From Beijerinckiaceae bacterium (lineage in GTDB: Bacteria > Pseudomonadota > Alphaproteobacteria > Rhizobiales > Beijerinckiaceae), in contig JAPZSB010000007.1 in the NCBI GenBank assembly GCA_027531565.1, forward strand, positions 496,001 to 560,000: a stretch of 64,000 nucleotides of DNA. The letters run 5' to 3'. Position numbers and translations under genes: made by a program. A model generated the notes under the pieces. The model saw nothing but the letters and a program-made list of their open reading frames with translations, made no database searches and was not told the origin of the DNA. This document shows positions 45,401-54,800 of this stretch, piece by piece. Positions within the stretch are counted from its first letter, which is position 1. Each line of letters opens with the position of its first letter.

Positions 45401-48400
45401 CTTCGTTCTGCCCGGTCACCGTGACGGCGATATCCTGCGTCGTCGTGCCCCCGAGACCGTCCGACACCTGGACGCGGACATCATAGACATTGTCGCCGCC
45501 GACATCGGTCGGGGATTCGAAGTCCGGGGCCGAGACGAAGGTCAGGACGCCGGTGGTCGGGTTGATCGCGAACTTGGCCGAATCCGCGCCCCCTACAATC
45601 GAATAGATCAGGCTCGCGCCGGCATCCTGATCGGTCGCCGCGACGGTCAGGACTGCCGTCCCGTTCTCGGCGGTCGAAACCGTGGCCGAGGACGTGATCG
45701 TCGGCGCCTCGTTCTGGTTGGTGACGGTGACGGCAATGTTCTGCGTCGTCGTGCCGCCAAGGCCGTCGGCGACCTGCACCTGCACGTCATAGACATTGTT
45801 GCCGCCGGCATCGGTCGGGGCTTCAAAGTCCGGGGCCGAGACGAAGGTCAGGACGCCGGTGGTCGCGTTGATGGCGAACTTCGCCGAATCCGCGCCCCCG
45901 ACGATCGAATAGGTCAGGCTCGCGCCGGCATCCGGATCGGTCGCCAGAACCGTCAGAATGGCGGAGGAATTCTCCGTGATGGTCGCGATATTCGACGATG
46001 TGATCGTCGGCGCCTCGTTCTGCCCGGTTACCGTGACGGCGATATCCTGCGTGGTCGTGCCGCCGAGGCCATCCGACACCTGGACGCGGACATCATAGAC
46101 ATTGTCGCCGCCGACATCGGTCGGTGATTCGAAATCGGGCGCAGAGACGAAGGTCAGGACGCCGGTGGTCGGGTTGATCGCGAACCTCGCCGAGTCCGCA
46201 CCTCCGACAATCGAATAGATCAGTGTTGCCCCGGCATCCGGGTCGCTTGCCGCGATGATCCCGATATTTGTTGCGTTTTCCGCAACCGTCATGGAGGAGG
46301 CTGACGTGATTGTCGGCGCCTCGTTCACGTTGGTGACGGTGACGGCAATGTCCTGCTGGGCGGTGCCCCCGAGGCCGTCGGAAACCTCGATCCGGACATC
46401 GTAGACATTGTTGCCCCCCGCATCGCCGGGCACGTCGAAATCCGGAGGCGCGATGAAAGTCAGCACGCCGGTCGCGGAATCGATGGCGAATTTTGCCGCA
46501 TCCGCGCCGCCGACGATGGCGTAGGTCAGGCTTGAACCGGCATCAGGGTCGGTGGCAGTGACTGCTATGACCGAGGTGCTGTTCTCGGCAATCGAAACCG
46601 TGGCAGCCGAGGTGATTACCGGGGCATCATTGGCATCTGTGACCGTGACGTTGATGGTCTGGGTGTCCGAACCACCAAGCCCGTCCTGCACGCGGACAAC
46701 CACTGTATAGACATTATCGGCGCCCGAATCGGTCGGGTTTTCGAAATTGGGCGGCGTCACAAAGGACAGCGCTCCGGTCGACGTGTCGATCGAGAATTTG
46801 GCAGCATCAGCGCCGCCAAAGATGCTGAAGATCTCGGCCGCTCCGGCATCGGGATCATTGGCTGTCACGGTGGTGACAAGGCTGGTTCCCTCGCTGCGTA
46901 AGATGTTGGCCGTTGCACCACCTCCGTTCGAGGAGATGACCGGGTTCTCGTTCACATTGGTCACGACGACGGCGATCGCCTGGGTATCGACCGCACCTTG
47001 CCCGTCGGAAACCTGGACGATCACGTCGTAGACGTTGTCGGATCCGAAATCGGAAGGTGCCTCGAAGTTCCGGCCGGACGAGAAGCGCAGCGCGCCCGTG
47101 GTCGAGTTGATCGTGAAGCGGGCCGCATCCGTCCCGCCCACGATCGAGTAGGTAAACGTGGCTCCCGCATCCGGATCCGTTGCAGTCACGGTGGTGAATA
47201 CTGCCGTCGAGTTCTCGGCAACGGTGATCACTGCCGTATCGCCGCCGCCATTCGACGTGATGACCGGCGCCGTGTTGTTGTCGATGACATTGATTGTCAG
47301 CAACTGCGTGTCGGCCAGCAGGCCATCACTGGCCTGGACGATGACTTCGTAGGCGCCGTCCAGATTGGCATCCGTCGGCGCGGCGAAATCCGGAGGGACG
47401 ATAAAGGACAGCGCGCCAGTCACCGCATCAATGGTAAAGAGCGCCGCATCTGCTCCGCCGCTGATGCTGTAGGTGATGACATTTCCAACATCCGGGTCCG
47501 TGGCCGTGACGGTTGTCGCGAAGGTTGCCCCTTCGACATGGTTGAACGTGGCAGCAATTCCCCCGCCATTCGATGTGATTTCCGGTGCCTGATTGATGTC
47601 GACGACTGAAATCGTGAAAATCTGGTCGGTCGACAGACCGAATGAATCCGTTACCCGAACAACGATCGAATAGGACGGCGTGATGTTGAAGTTGATGGTC
47701 GAATTGTCCGCAACGCTCAGTAATCCGGTGGCGGCATCAATCGCAAAGATACCGTTCGGATTGCCGCCGGGTGCGAAGCTGTAGGTGATGGTATCGCCCG
47801 CATCCTGATCCGCAGCCTGGATCGTGCCAATCACGGCACCGTTCGCAGAGTTTTCCGGCAGCGTGAAGCCTGTGATGCCAAGGAAATATGGGGCTTCGTT
47901 GACACCGGTGACCGTGATGGCGAGGTTCTGGATGTCGACACCGCCGGCCTGGTCGGTGGCCTGGACGATGATGTTGTAGACATTGTCCGCGCCGGCATCG
48001 GCCGGAAGTTCGAAATCAGGGTTGCTGACGAAGGTCAGCGTGCCGGTCAGGGCATTGATCGTGAACCGCGCGGCATCGGGCCCCCCGATGATGGAGTAGC
48101 TGATCGTGTCGCCGACATCCTGATCGATGGCCGTAACACTGAGGACCGAGTTCGCGTTTTCCGGCACGACCAACGCGCCGTTGTCTCCTCCCCCATGGGA
48201 GACGATGACCGGCGCGTCATTGGCATTCTGGATGGTCAGCAGAAACGGCTGATCGAAGAAAAGGCCGCCCTGGTCGGTGACACGGACAACCACCAGCTGC
48301 TGTGGGCTGGCCTCGAAGTCGATCAGATCACCCCGGATGACGGTGAGCTGGCCCGTCGACGTGTCGATGGCAAAGCGACCGCCCGCATCGCCGCCCGGTG

Positions 48401-49487
48401 CAAACCCGTAGGTGAGCGAGGTTCCGCTGTCGAGATCGGTGCCGGTGACCTGCCCGACCGACGTACCGAGGGCCGTATTTTCCAAAAGTGTCGACGCGGT
48501 GATGACGGCAGAGATCGGCGCTTCGTTGGCGTCCCCGACCGCAACATAGATCTGCTGGCGGTCCTGGCCCTGACCGTCGGATGCAACGACCTGCACCTCG
48601 TAGATATTGTTGCCTGCCGCCGAATTCGCGGATTCGAAGTCCGGTGGATTGAGGAAATAGAGCTTGCCGGTCACGCCGTCGATGACGAAGCGGCTGGCAT
48701 CGGCACCGCCGGCCACCGCGAAGAAGACCTTCTCGCCATTCGGGTCCGTGGCGGTGATCTGCCGGATGAAGGTCGCATTCTCGAGCGAGCCTACCGTCAG
48801 CGAATCGACCCCGTTGTCCGAGGTGATCTGCGGGGTCGGGTTCTCCGGCTCCGGTGCCTTGCCTGCGCGGTCGGAGCGCTCCACCAGCGCGCCTTCGCTT
48901 CGCAGTTCCTCGTTCGGCTGTGTCACCACCCGCTTGCCGAATTCCGAAGTCGGCTTGACCACGGATGGATCCCCGTTGGGATCCGAGGCGACCGTCCGCT
49001 GCAATGGCAGAGGTGTGCTGGCAAACTGCTGCGCGGAGGGGAGCTGGACCGCCTGGGCTGTCCCGCTCTGGTTGCCATCCCCGCCGGCGGGTGCGCGACG
49101 GGGATCCGCCACCGCCATCTGCGGGATCTGTTCGAAGAAGCGGACATCGCCGACATTCGCCAGCAGGGCCTGCGGATCGACCGGCGCATTGTTGAACTGG
49201 ATCGCCGGCGGACGATCCGAGACCATTTGCAGCGCGAAGGACGGCATGATGATCCTGCCGCCATCCGGAAAGGTCAGGACCGCATCGACATCGAGGATCG
49301 AGACCGAGACATCGGAAAGCGAGAAGGCGAACCGGAGCGTCCGGGCGTCGATCACGTCGACGATCCGAACTTCGCCGGCGGAGGGGCGATCGATCTGCTG
49401 GTCCTGTCCGGCCATGGATGCGGGGGGCGGGGCGGGTAGATTCGCGGCTTGCGCCAGCATTCCCTGTCCGCTGTTACGTTCGTTCAC
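42474..49487 (-). CDS. Giant cadherin-repeat / RTX adhesin secreted by the type I system
   Basis: About 2337 residues from GTG 49487; a TTG at 49559 would add 24. No signal peptide is present, as expected for type I export. Layout: a beta-rich N-terminal region (VRIVDVIDARTLRFAFSLSD to about 120), a low-complexity segment to about 217, 18 tandem cadherin-like repeats of about 102-110 residues (each with DPDAG, YSIVGGADSAKF and NVYDVxVQVSDGLGG-type text), then hemolysin-type calcium-binding repeats (GTAGNDTLNG, LAGNDILNG, GGNGNDTIRG, GNAGNDTFIL) and a C-terminal secretion signal ending ELAKVSIV. Ca2+-dependent folding outside the cell is expected. No LapG-type di-alanine cleavage site or LapA-type retention module is recognised at the N-terminus. 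It is flanked by its adaptor and TolC-like genes. Confidence 0.92.
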   Translation of the reverse strand: MNERNSGQGMLAQAANLPAPPPASMAGQDQQIDRPSAGEVRIVDVIDARTLRFAFSLSDVSVSILDVDAVLTFPDGGRIIMPSFALQMVSDRPPAIQFNNAPVDPQALLANVGDVRFFEQIPQMAVADPRRAPAGGDGNQSGTAQAVQLPSAQQFASTPLPLQRTVASDPNGDPSVVKPTSEFGKRVVTQPNEELRSEGALVERSDRAGKAPEPENPTPQITSDNGVDSLTVGSLENATFIRQITATDPNGEKVFFAVAGGADASRFVIDGVTGKLYFLNPPDFESANSAAGNNIYEVQVVASDGQGQDRQQIYVAVGDANEAPISAVITASTLLENTALGTSVGQVTGTDLDSGTSLTYGFAPGGDAGGRFAIDTSTGQLTVIRGDLIDFEASPQQLVVVRVTDQGGLFFDQPFLLTIQNANDAPVIVSHGGGDNGALVVPENANSVLSVTAIDQDVGDTISYSIIGGPDAARFTINALTGTLTFVSNPDFELPADAGADNVYNIIVQATDQAGGVDIQNLAITVTGVNEAPYFLGITGFTLPENSANGAVIGTIQAADQDAGDTITYSFAPGGNPNGIFAIDAATGLLSVADNSTINFNITPSYSIVVRVTDSFGLSTDQIFTISVVDINQAPEITSNGGGIAATFNHVEGATFATTVTATDPDVGNVITYSISGGADAALFTIDAVTGALSFIVPPDFAAPTDANLDGAYEVIVQASDGLLADTQLLTINVIDNNTAPVITSNGGGDTAVITVAENSTAVFTTVTATDPDAGATFTYSIVGGTDAARFTINSTTGALRFSSGRNFEAPSDFGSDNVYDVIVQVSDGQGAVDTQAIAVVVTNVNENPVISSNGGGATANILRSEGTSLVTTVTANDPDAGAAEIFSIFGGADAAKFSIDTSTGALSFVTPPNFENPTDSGADNVYTVVVRVQDGLGGSDTQTINVTVTDANDAPVITSAATVSIAENSTSVIAVTATDPDAGSSLTYAIVGGADAAKFAIDSATGVLTFIAPPDFDVPGDAGGNNVYDVRIEVSDGLGGTAQQDIAVTVTNVNEAPTITSASSMTVAENATNIGIIAASDPDAGATLIYSIVGGADSARFAINPTTGVLTFVSAPDFESPTDVGGDNVYDVRVQVSDGLGGTTTQDIAVTVTGQNEAPTITSSNIATITENSSAILTVLATDPDAGASLTYSIVGGADSAKFAINATTGVLTFVSAPDFEAPTDAGGNNVYDVQVQVADGLGGTTTQNIAVTVTNQNEAPTITSSATVSTAENGTAVLTVAATDQDAGASLIYSIVGGADSAKFAINPTTGVLTFVSAPDFESPTDVGGDNVYDVRVQVSDGLGGTTTQDIAVTVTGQNEASTFTSPSAVTITENGTSALTVAATDPDAGASLTYSIVGGADSAKFAINATTGVLTFVSAPDFETPTDAGGNNVYDLQVQVADGLGGTTTQNIAVTVTNQNEAPTITSSATVSTAENGTSVLTVTATDPDAGATLTYSIVGGADSAKFAINATTGVLTFVSAPDFETPTDTGGNNVYDVQVQVADGLGGTTTQNIAVTVTNQNEAPTITSNGGGATATINFAENTAITVPVTTVTANDPDAGASLTYSITGGADAALFDLNTATGVLTFKTSPNFELPGDSNTNNQYNVDVTVSDGLGGTATQAIKIWVTNVNEAPTITSSATVSTAENGTAVLTVTATDPDAGASLTYSIVGGADSAKFAINATTGVLTFVSAPDFETPTDAGGDNVYDVRVQVSDGLGGTTTQDIAVTVTGQNEAPTITSNGGGANASLTLAENGLITVPVTTVTATDPDAGASLTYSIVGGADAADFDIDSVTGALTFKVSPDFENPADSNLNNVYIVQVQVADGLGGTATQNIAVTVTDQNEAPTITSSATISTAENGTAVLTVTATDPDAGASLTYSIVGGADSAKFAINATTGVLTFVSAPDFETPTDAGGNNVYDVQVQVSDGLGGTTTQDIAVTVTNQNEVPVITSAASVSVVENGTSALTVTATDPDAGPTFGYSITGGADASLFSINSTTGEVTFNSAPDYENPADAGANNVYNIDILVSDGQGGSTTQSVAITVTNQVNTVNGTAGNDTLNGTGEDDQMNGLAGNDILNGSARADVMDGGADNDTVEYSGSGSGVTVNLATGSGSGGDAAGDTFIDIENVFGSANDDSLTGTSGVNTIRGGNGNDTIRGNGGIDQLFGNAGNDTFILDLDVQSTSLTIDGGADQDAVSVVGTGTLTLGQLSFMTNVETIDFEAAGVAADFTNFTATDATNVLGTSGPGNTLTFKMDGNDTFTVAAGEHFTQTGSDYTFFTDATLTTELAKVSIV
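42800..43214 (-). repeat. RTX nonapeptide (calcium-binding) coding repeats
   Basis: Within the adhesin C-terminal 246 residues, about six GGxGxDxLx-type nonapeptides occur in two groups (GTAGNDTLNG to GGADNDTVEY, and GSANDDSLTG to GNAGNDTFIL). They form Ca2+-binding beta-rolls typical of type I secretion substrates. Confidence 0.85.
43215..48836 (-). repeat. 18 tandem cadherin-like coding repeats (about 306-330 bp each)
   Basis: The repeats are divergent near the N-terminal end (46.3-48.8 kb) but nearly identical at DNA level between about 43.5 and 46.3 kb. Equivalent points such as the TCGTTCTGGT word recur exactly 306 bases apart (44791 and 45097). Repeats 9/10 and 11/12 alternate between two versions, giving a 612-bp higher-order unit. 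Confidence 0.9.
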
Positions 49488-49516
49488 CCTGCACCACTCA
49501 GATCGGTTTCCGTCAT
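49484..49516 (-). other. Possible 10-residue leader peptide overlapping the adhesin start
   Basis: ATG at 49516, ten codons (MTETDLSGAG) and TGA at 49484-49486, which overlaps the adhesin GTG (GTGA). A GGTGGGCGG stretch precedes the ATG. It may give the otherwise weak adhesin GTG translational coupling; it may equally be chance. Confidence 0.3.
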
Positions 49517-49620
49517 GCCGCCCACCTGCCGGAGCGGGCTGACGGGTTGACGCCTGCAAGGAGCCTAAACAGATATTCTCTAAATCTAATTTAAGTGACT
49601 TGCTTCAAATTGTCCGGATC

Positions 49621-49641
49621 GGGGCCGCCTTCACCGGCCCC
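49621..49641 (-). terminator. Hairpin between the TolC-like gene and the adhesin promoter
   Basis: GGGGCCG and CGGCCCC (7 pairs, 7-base loop) lie 20 bases after the TolC-like stop. There is no T run on either side, so it is a weak or Rho-assisted terminator or an mRNA 3' stabiliser. The AT-rich stretch 49565-49610, with TTGAAG as a possible -35 (49603-49608), probably contains the adhesin promoter. Confidence 0.45.
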
Positions 49642-49660
49642 GTTGGATATTGTTGATAAA

Positions 49661-51646
49661 TCACTGCTTCGTTACAGAAGCGACCGGTGCCGGGGCCTTG
49701 TCCTTCCCTGCCAGCACGGAGGCCAGCGTCCCGGTAAAGCGCAGGATATCAATGACAGCCTTCTGCCGCTCGAAGCGGCTTTCGATCTGGGCGCGGCGTG
49801 CCGTATAGACCGCCATCTGTCCGTCCAGAAGCTCGAAGACGGTCCGTTTCCCGGCCTTGAACTGCTCGAGATAAAGTTCCTCGGCTCTCCGGGCCGCGCT
49901 CACCCCCTCGTCCAGCAGGCGGGCCTTGGCGCCGGCGCTGTCGATCGCGCGGTAGGCCTGGCGGATATCGGCCTCGAGTTGCTGGCGCTCGTTGATCATT
50001 GTCAGTTCGCTGGTCTCGATCCGGTTCCGGATCTGGCGCTCCTGCGCTTCCGCCAGCCCACCATCCAGCAGCTTGAAGCGCATGGCCAGCATGGCGCGGC
50101 CTTCCATCTGGGTACGGCCACCCTTGCCGGACCGGAAATTCTTCGACTCGGTGTCGAGCTCGAACATGAATTTCGGCTTGTTGGCCGCACGCTGGGCGTC
50201 CAGTTCGCTCTCGATGGACTGGGTCGTCGCACGGAGGGAGGCCAGCCGCGGATTCCTGGCCAGAACGACCGAGATGGCAGCATCCGCACGCCCGGGAATG
50301 CTGGCCCGGAAATCAGGCACGGCAATCAGTCGGCCCGGCCGCTGCCGGGTCAGGCGCTCGAACTGGTCCTCGGCCCCTCCGAGTTGCAGGGACACATCGG
50401 AACGGACGGCCGTGATGTCGTTCAGGCGCGACCGGATCCGGCTGGAATCGGCGCTCGTCCCATGACCTTCCGCCTCCTGGGCCGCCACGATCTTCAGCAG
50501 CCGCATATGCGCCGCGATTGTCTCGTCGATCAGGGCGACAAGCGCGCGATGCTCGAGAATCTTGAGATAGACCTGTGCCGTCCGCCAGGCGATCTCGTCG
50601 ATCTTCTCGTAGAGGCGCTCCTGTTCGGCATTCGACAGCAAGCGGGCGCGGGCAATGTCCGCCCGGACGGCGCCGAAATCCCAGACGAGCTGACGCAGGA
50701 TGATGCCGCCATCGAAACGGTTGTCGCCGGCATTGCTCGCTACGCTATACGGCACAGCCTTGCCCTCGTAGGAGCCTGAGAAGTTCCCGCCGACAGCCAG
50801 CCGGGCATCGGCCGTGGGATACAGCGCGGAGCGGGCAATATCGATCCCCGCCTTGGATTCCAGCAGCCTCGTCTGGTTGATGCGGATTTCGGGGTAGGTA
50901 AGGACGGCCCGGGCGACCGCATCCTCGATCCGGATCAGACCATGGCGTGCCGGCGGCCTCGCGGGTGATTCCGGCGGTATCGATGCCGGCGATACGGCAC
51001 GTGGCGGGGCGATCGAGCCTGTGACGAGGAGTGGTTCGGCGGATGCCAGGGCCGCGGTCTGTGCCTGACGCCCATCCTTCGGGCGATCCTGGTTCGCGAC
51101 ATGCTCGATCGGGCCCACGCCCACTGGCCGGATCGGTGGCAGGGGCGCCGAGACGGGCCGGGGAACAGGCTCCACCGGTTCTGACAGGGGCTCATGCTGG
51201 GGCGGAAGCGTGGCTGGTGCAGTGCCGGAACGCAGCGGACTGGCGAGAATATCCGGTGGAACAACCGAGGAGGCCTGCCGCATCACGGTCGTCGGCGCCA
51301 TGATCACGCCTTCCGCGAACGGCCGCTGCGCCGGCAGGGGCATGGCCAGGGCCGTCATGTGCGACAAGGCCGGAATCGGGCGGATCGCCGCCACGGCTGG
51401 CATGAGCGGGAGATGGCCTGCGGTCTGGTCGGATGGAAGCGGAGCCGTGCAGGCGCTGGCCCGCCCCGCGGGCACCGGGCCGCATGCCGTTGGCGGAGTG
51501 AGCGTCCACATGGCGCGCAGCTGCGCCGTCGCGCGAAACCCGGACTCGATTCCCTGATGGGAGCACCCTGAAAGAAGCATTGCGAGAAGGATCGCTGCTG
51601 CTGTCTTCGGCCGTGCCCAACGCTGCACTATTGGCAATCCTGCCAT
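49661..51646 (-). CDS. TolC family outer membrane channel, lipoprotein with long proline-rich N-terminus
   Basis: A 661-residue TolC-like protein. The signal peptide ends in a lipobox, ILLAMLLSGCS (C28), so it is probably lipidated. Residues about 30-240 are Pro/Ala-rich and low in complexity (EPVEPVPRPVSAPLPPIRPV), an extension not seen in standard TolC (about 450-490 residues). The channel part begins at RIEDAVARAVLTYPEIRINQ and includes GIILRQLVWDFGAVRADIAR, FMFELDTESKNF and EELYLEQFKAGKRTVFELLD. It lies upstream of the adhesin gene on the same strand and would complete the type I channel. A TATAAT at 51681-51686 (minus strand) in an AT-rich gap is a candidate -10. Confidence 0.9.
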   Translation of the reverse strand: MAGLPIVQRWARPKTAAAILLAMLLSGCSHQGIESGFRATAQLRAMWTLTPPTACGPVPAGRASACTAPLPSDQTAGHLPLMPAVAAIRPIPALSHMTALAMPLPAQRPFAEGVIMAPTTVMRQASSVVPPDILASPLRSGTAPATLPPQHEPLSEPVEPVPRPVSAPLPPIRPVGVGPIEHVANQDRPKDGRQAQTAALASAEPLLVTGSIAPPRAVSPASIPPESPARPPARHGLIRIEDAVARAVLTYPEIRINQTRLLESKAGIDIARSALYPTADARLAVGGNFSGSYEGKAVPYSVASNAGDNRFDGGIILRQLVWDFGAVRADIARARLLSNAEQERLYEKIDEIAWRTAQVYLKILEHRALVALIDETIAAHMRLLKIVAAQEAEGHGTSADSSRIRSRLNDITAVRSDVSLQLGGAEDQFERLTRQRPGRLIAVPDFRASIPGRADAAISVVLARNPRLASLRATTQSIESELDAQRAANKPKFMFELDTESKNFRSGKGGRTQMEGRAMLAMRFKLLDGGLAEAQERQIRNRIETSELTMINERQQLEADIRQAYRAIDSAGAKARLLDEGVSAARRAEELYLEQFKAGKRTVFELLDGQMAVYTARRAQIESRFERQKAVIDILRFTGTLASVLAGKDKAPAPVASVTKQ

Positions 51647-51842
51647 CGGGGACTCGTTTCTAGAACGTTAATATCAAAAGATTATATTCAATCATCCTTT
51701 CTGTTCGGTTAAATGCCGGCCGCCCGGCGGGCCCTCGCCGATCCCTCCCCCGCCGGGACGTGCTCCGGAACAGTCTGCCGAAAGCATCCGCCATGCGGAT
51801 GGCTGCCCCGCCGGGCACGCCATCGCTCGCAACGACATTCTG

Positions 51843-54800
51843 CTACTTGTGCTTGACCTTGGCGGGCTTCGCCGACATCGGAACCACGTTCGCGACGTTG
51901 AGATGGGCGATCGCGCCAAGAATGGAAGCCGGCTTGCCCAGCAGATATCCCTGGCCTTCGGTGCAGCCCAGCTTGCGCACGAGGTCGAGCTGTTCTTCGG
52001 TCTCGATGCCTTCGGCCGTTGTCGACATTCCCAGCCTCGTTGCCAGTTCGACGATGGAACTGACGATGATCGAACAGTCGCTCCGGAAATTGGCTTCCGC
52101 GATGAAGACCTTGTCGATCTTGATCTTCTGGAAGGGGAACCGGCGGAGATAGTTCAGCGAGGAATACCCGGTCCCGAAATCATCCAGCACGATCCGGACG
52201 CCGGCATCCCGGAGCTGATGGAGATTCTGGACGATGCGCTCGTTCTCCTCCAGCAGCGCCGTTTCGGTGATCTCCAGTTCCAGCCGGTCGGCCGGCAAGC
52301 CGCTGGCTTCCAGCGCCGACATGACGTTCTGGACAATACCGTCGCTTTTCAGCTGGACCGGCGAGAGATTGACCGCGACCTTGCCCGAGCCCGGAATCCG
52401 GGCAATGTCGGTACAGGCGCGATGCAGGGCCCATGCGCCCAGTTCATGGATCGCACCGGAGGCTTCCGCCAGCGGGATGAATTCCATCGGACCGAGGCGG
52501 CCGCGCGTCGGGTGGTTCCAGCGGATCAGCGCCTCGAAGCCGATCGTCCGGTTGCTGGCCAGCTGGACAAGCGGCTGGTAGGCCAGCTCGAACTGCTCGC
52601 GCCGCACGGCATCCCGCAACTCGCTTTCGATCTCGACGCGGCGATGCAGCCGCGTCGCCATGTCCGGCGTGAAGATCCGGTAGGTGCCGCGGTTCTCGTC
52701 CTTCGCCTGATAGAGGGCCAGATCCGCATTCTTGAGCAGGGTGTCGGGGTCGGCGACATCGTCATTCGCGATGGCCGCGCCAATGCTGACGCCGATGGTC
52801 ACCGGCTGGCCGGAGAGGTCATAGGGCGCCGACAACTCGGCAATGATGCGATCACTCAGCGTCCGCACCCGCTCCTCGATCCGCGGTGCGCAGACGAGAA
52901 TGGCGAATTCATCGCCGCTGAGCCGCGCCACGACATCCGAATCGCGCAGGCAGGTGCGCAGGCGCATGGCCACGGCTTCCAGCAGGGCATCGCCGACCGG
53001 ATGGCCGAGCGTGTCATTGACGTCCTTGAACTTGTCGAGGTCGAGATAAAGGATGCCGATCCCGGATTCCGCGGGGCGGCGGACCAGTGCCTCGTCCAGC
53101 TTGGACCGGAACAGGACGCGGTTCGGCAGCCGCGTCAGGGCATCGAAATGCGCCATGTTCCAGATCCGGCGTTCGGTCTGCTGGCGTTCTGTGACATCCT
53201 CGTAGATCGCGACGAAGCCGCCGCCTTCCATCGGCTGCTGGGTCACAGAGAGTGCCCGGCCGTCAGTGGCCTCGGTCACGAGGCTGCCCTGGATCCCCGC
53301 CTCGGCGCGCTCGGTCTGCCAGCCCTTGATCCGGGCCACCATCTCGCGCGGGTAGCTGGAGCCGACCAGTTCGATGCGGGCGAACAGGGTCTCGATCGGC
53401 AATCCGACGCCTGCTCCCTGATCGTCGATGCCGAACAGTTCCATGAAGCGCCGGTTGCAAACGATCAGCCGGCCCTGCGCATCCGCCATGATCAGGCCAT
53501 GCGACATGTTGTTGAGGGCAGCATCGAAAAGGACGTTCTGCTTGCGCAGGTCCAGATCGCGCTGGAGCAGGACCGCATTCTGGCGCTGGACTTCCCCGAC
53601 AGCTTCACGGGCCCGGCTGTTGGCCACCGCCAGCTCGTCAAGGGTCTGCCGCATTGTCGAGATGTCGGTCCGGATGCCGACAATCCCGCCGGATCGGGTC
53701 CGCCGTTCCTGGATGAGGATCCAGCGGCCATCCGGCAGCAGGCGCTCGATCGACCCTTCGCAGGTCCTGTGCCACCGCGTGATGTCCTCGATAAACTTGT
53801 CGATATCCTCGCCCGCCTGGGGATATTGCCCGTTCTCCGCTCCTTTGCGCATGATTTCGCCGAAATGCGCACCGGGATAGATGAACTCCGCGCTCTTCGC
53901 ATACATCTGCTTGTAGCGCGTGTTGCAGGTGACGAGGCGGTCCTCCTCGTCCCACATGACGAAGCCATCCGACATGGCTTCGATGGCGTCCTCCAGCCGC
54001 GTCTGGGCCTGATGCCGTTCTGCCTGCAGCTTCTCCTCGCGCCGGGCCATGATGACCAGCCCAATCGCGAAGACGATCACGACAAGCGCGAAGACCGCAG
54101 CAACCGCCCGGACCCGCTGGAGGTCATTGCCCCAGTCCGCCAGCGCAAGCTCGCGGTCCAGCAGGAGAACGACGCGGATATCGGGATAGGCCGACGGCCG
54201 GACCACGCCCAGCATGCTCTTGCCGCCTTCACGGGGCTCGAAGGTGAAGACGCTGCCATCCATGGCCGGATAGGCGCTGCCCGCCTGCCCGATCTGTCCG
54301 ATATGCAGTTCGGCATGCGGGAAGCTGGCCAGCAGCTGGCCGCTCTCCCGTTCGAGGCGGATCTCGAGGCCAGGGAAGTCATCGATGTAGGACAGGGCTG
54401 ACCCGAAGATCGAGACCGGCAATTCGGCCGCGGCCAACATGTTGCCTTTGCCGGGGACCGGGATGGTCCGGACAAGATACCAGGTCCAGTCCCCGGTCAG
54501 CGTGTTCCGCACCGGCCCGATCACGCGCTGCCGACCGGCAACCCCGTCCGGCATGGCAGGATTGAAAGGGACGGTCCAATGTGCAGGCCTGGTCTTGCCG
54601 GCGGCCCAGACATGGCCTTCCGCATCGATGATCATCAGGTCGCGGAAGGCGAAGGTCTGGTAATTCAGGCCCTGCAGGACCCGATTGGCGGCAGCCTGCG
54701 TCAGGACTGCCTCACCCCTGCGGGACGCTTCGACCAGGAGCATGGGGACGCGCGAGAGCGCCGCATCGGCCTGGACAAGTTGCCGGTTGACCGAGTTCTC

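Noticed and set aside
43215-48836. CRISPR array or satellite DNA suggested by regular repeats
   Set aside because: The 306-bp period is a whole number of codons inside one open frame and encodes cadherin-like domains; there are no short repeats with unique spacers.
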